Source: a virus. From it: DNA of 20,249 bases. This document shows, in pieces, positions 20,001 through 20,249 of the stretch. Below the pieces are notes generated by a model. The model had not been told where the DNA came from, searched no databases, and worked only from the letters and a program-made list of their open reading frames with translations. The DNA lies in the IMG/VR virus record IMGVR_UViG_3300017746_000227, positions 1-20,249 of that record. One strand, 5' to 3'. Each line of letters starts with the position of its first letter. Within the stretch, counting starts at the first letter, position 1. A program made the translations under genes and the position numbers.

Positions 20001-20249
20001 TCTAAAGTCTTTCTATAGTTTGCAGTAGATTCACCAGTAGGTGTATCTGCAGCAAGTAAGGTTGAATCAGTGTAAGTCGGAGTTTCTTCAGCTTGATATT
20101 TTGAATTTGGATCTACAAAAACTGACTTAACCTGATTAAATGTTTCGTGTCCTGATGGATTAGTTGCAACTTGTGCAGGTGCTAATAATTGATCATCAGT
20201 AATAGTCATTTCAGGAGTCACTGTAGCTCCTGCAAAAATCACAAACTTA
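17003..20249 (-). CDS. Lambda J-like tail-tip/host-specificity protein with repeats, 5' partial
   Basis: Open to the window edge; the visible part is over 1,080 residues. The start (about 1-180) with LQKQALLHHRQKTTIQL, DWVYVTNERLGYTNKVFEVLGQSLEV resembles the J/central tail-tip family of siphophages. Two fibronectin-III-like domains follow (about 195-400; NLALAQQS..., PSAFTASGNRVGIVLQWTNP...). Then come repeats of about 110 residues (about 410-1010) made of NDAQVKSDLSNL, GSLRAKNALKNSQISISAAG, VKTDLTNAP and VTLAKDSSGN blocks. A beta-helical-looking tip ends GNITIDGGNGRILITD. It probably sits at the tail tip and binds the host receptor. An in-frame GTG at 20242 is not the true start. Confidence 0.8.
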   Translation of the reverse strand, partial: KFVIFAGATVTPEMTITDDQLLAPAQVATNPSGHETFNQVKSVFVDPNSKYQAEETPTYTDSTLLAADTPTGESTANYRKTLELQFPFTTSNTLAQRLQKQALLHHRQKTTIQLTTNIAFMQLQVFDWVYVTNERLGYTNKVFEVLGQSLEVMGEKDNPVLATRLTLKEIDGSVYSFLSSAYENPQDEGDEDDTGDFSLTAPTNLALAQQSIAEGAGYKMDIKATWTNNTADKVIGTEMTYKLSTDSDYTSDIFIGKGASAGLIPNVAIGKTYNVKLAHLDINGVKSAYTSAVNITITDPTSISAPSAFTASGNRVGIVLQWTNPNVSNLRAVKIYRKTSNSTPTNDTNLVHTMMGEPNAKSVMFQGAMDGLTAGTTYYFWLRAITHTGLHSSFTSSVNASYSVYDKGDIGLNLVTNDAQVKSDLSNFSVESDLFEVTSNELRGKTAIKNSQVTLAKDGSGNLSLNNAGSGNVSFDKNDVGLNNLTNDTQVKSDLTNLSLLADDFEVNSGSLRAKNALKNNQISIGSDGSLTGAGGGQATAVGLGAVKTDLTNAPTGIKNDQVTLAKDSSGNLSLTNAGSGNVSFDKDDVGLDQLTNDAQVKSDLSNLTLTSTDLEVSGGSLRAKNALKNSQISISAAGVLSNAGGGTVSATGLGAVKTDLTNAPTGIKNDQVTLAKDSSGNISLNNAGSGNISLDKDDVGLDQLTNDAQVKSDLSNLALESDDLEVNSGSLRAKNALKNSQISISAAGALSGAGGGTVSATGIGAIKTDATNAPNSLKNSQVTLAKDSSGNISLSNAGSGNISLDKDDIGLDQLTNDAQVKSDLSNLSLESADLEVNSGSLRAKNALKNSQISISAAGVLSNAGGGTVSATGLGAVKTDLTNAPASIKNENTTASDVGLDQVTNHAQVKVDLTNLSLTSTDLEVSGGSLQAKNALKNSQISISAAGALSGAGGGTVSATGIGAIKTDATNAPNSLKNNQITLGLSGTSLSLNNAGSGTQTLGKANVGLSDLASLDSTRSGKLDGVATGSTNNGSTIDTNGNITGNMSVGATMTIGTNSDDKIVVGNITIDGGNGRILITD
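17220..19020 (-). repeat. Tandem 330-bp repeats in the tail-tip gene
   Basis: Anchoring on the GL-x-x-LTNDAQ codons, copies lie at 17811, 18141, 18471 and 18801, exactly 330 bases apart. Flanking copies are at 17220 and 17547 (264 bases before 17811) and at 19011 (210 bases after 18801). The short units correspond to missing 22- and 40-residue blocks, so this is a mosaic of three sub-blocks. Copies are similar but not identical at DNA level, with many silent changes. They probably lengthen the tail fibre and give sites for recombination. Confidence 0.85.

Noticed and set aside
1-20249. Whether this is a bacterial curli locus and not phage
   Set aside because: The curli genes are continuous, by overlapping stops and starts, with phage tail and membrane protein genes, and are followed by spanins, endolysin and phage replication genes in one window.

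Overview
The window is part of a double-stranded DNA tailed-phage genome. It is AT-rich, with tightly overlapping genes and two convergent gene blocks. Spanins, an endolysin and outer-membrane curli parts point to a Gram-negative host. The base composition and gene style suggest a marine proteobacterium, which is inference. No integrase was seen. A lambda J-like tail-tip protein suggests siphovirus morphology.

Left block, + strand, 1-5988: replication and recombination. It opens with the 3' part of a TOPRIM/Walker helicase-primase. A divergent Cro-like regulator follows, flanked by overlapping sigma70-like promoters. Next come a RecB-like PD-(D/E)XK nuclease, a DUF1071/Sak3-type annealing protein, a winged-helix-like protein, an SSB-like protein ending in an acidic DDDIPF tip, a ribbon-helix-helix protein, an HNH nuclease and a string of small early proteins. 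A bidirectional terminator at 5970-5998 closes both blocks.

Right block, - strand, 20249 down to 5985: late genes. Transcription runs from a J-like protein with 110-residue repeats, through three paralogous 'MANR' structural proteins and small virion or unknown proteins, to three holin-like membrane proteins. Then comes an unusual cargo: CsgF, CsgG, a curlin-repeat protein, a FecR-domain secreted protein and a CHASE2-adenylate cyclase. After it come the i-spanin, o-spanin, a small holin-like protein, a SNase-family nuclease, an endolysin and three tiny genes.

The most interesting content is this cargo (8463-13465), which sits inside what looks like a lysis region. CsgG (outer-membrane pore) and CsgF (pore accessory) could export the curlin-like protein to the infected cell surface. 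FecR and the CHASE2 cyclase could form a periplasm-to-cytoplasm cAMP signalling pair. The cyclase has its own predicted promoter, a roughly 114-nt leader and a terminator just before its start codon, so it may be controlled by read-through. I recall, without being able to check, that csgG/csgF have been reported in some pelagiphage genomes. The curlin-FecR-cyclase combination and its regulation therefore look like the newer part.

No stretch over 300 bases lacks a gene. No tRNA, CRISPR array or insertion sequence was seen.
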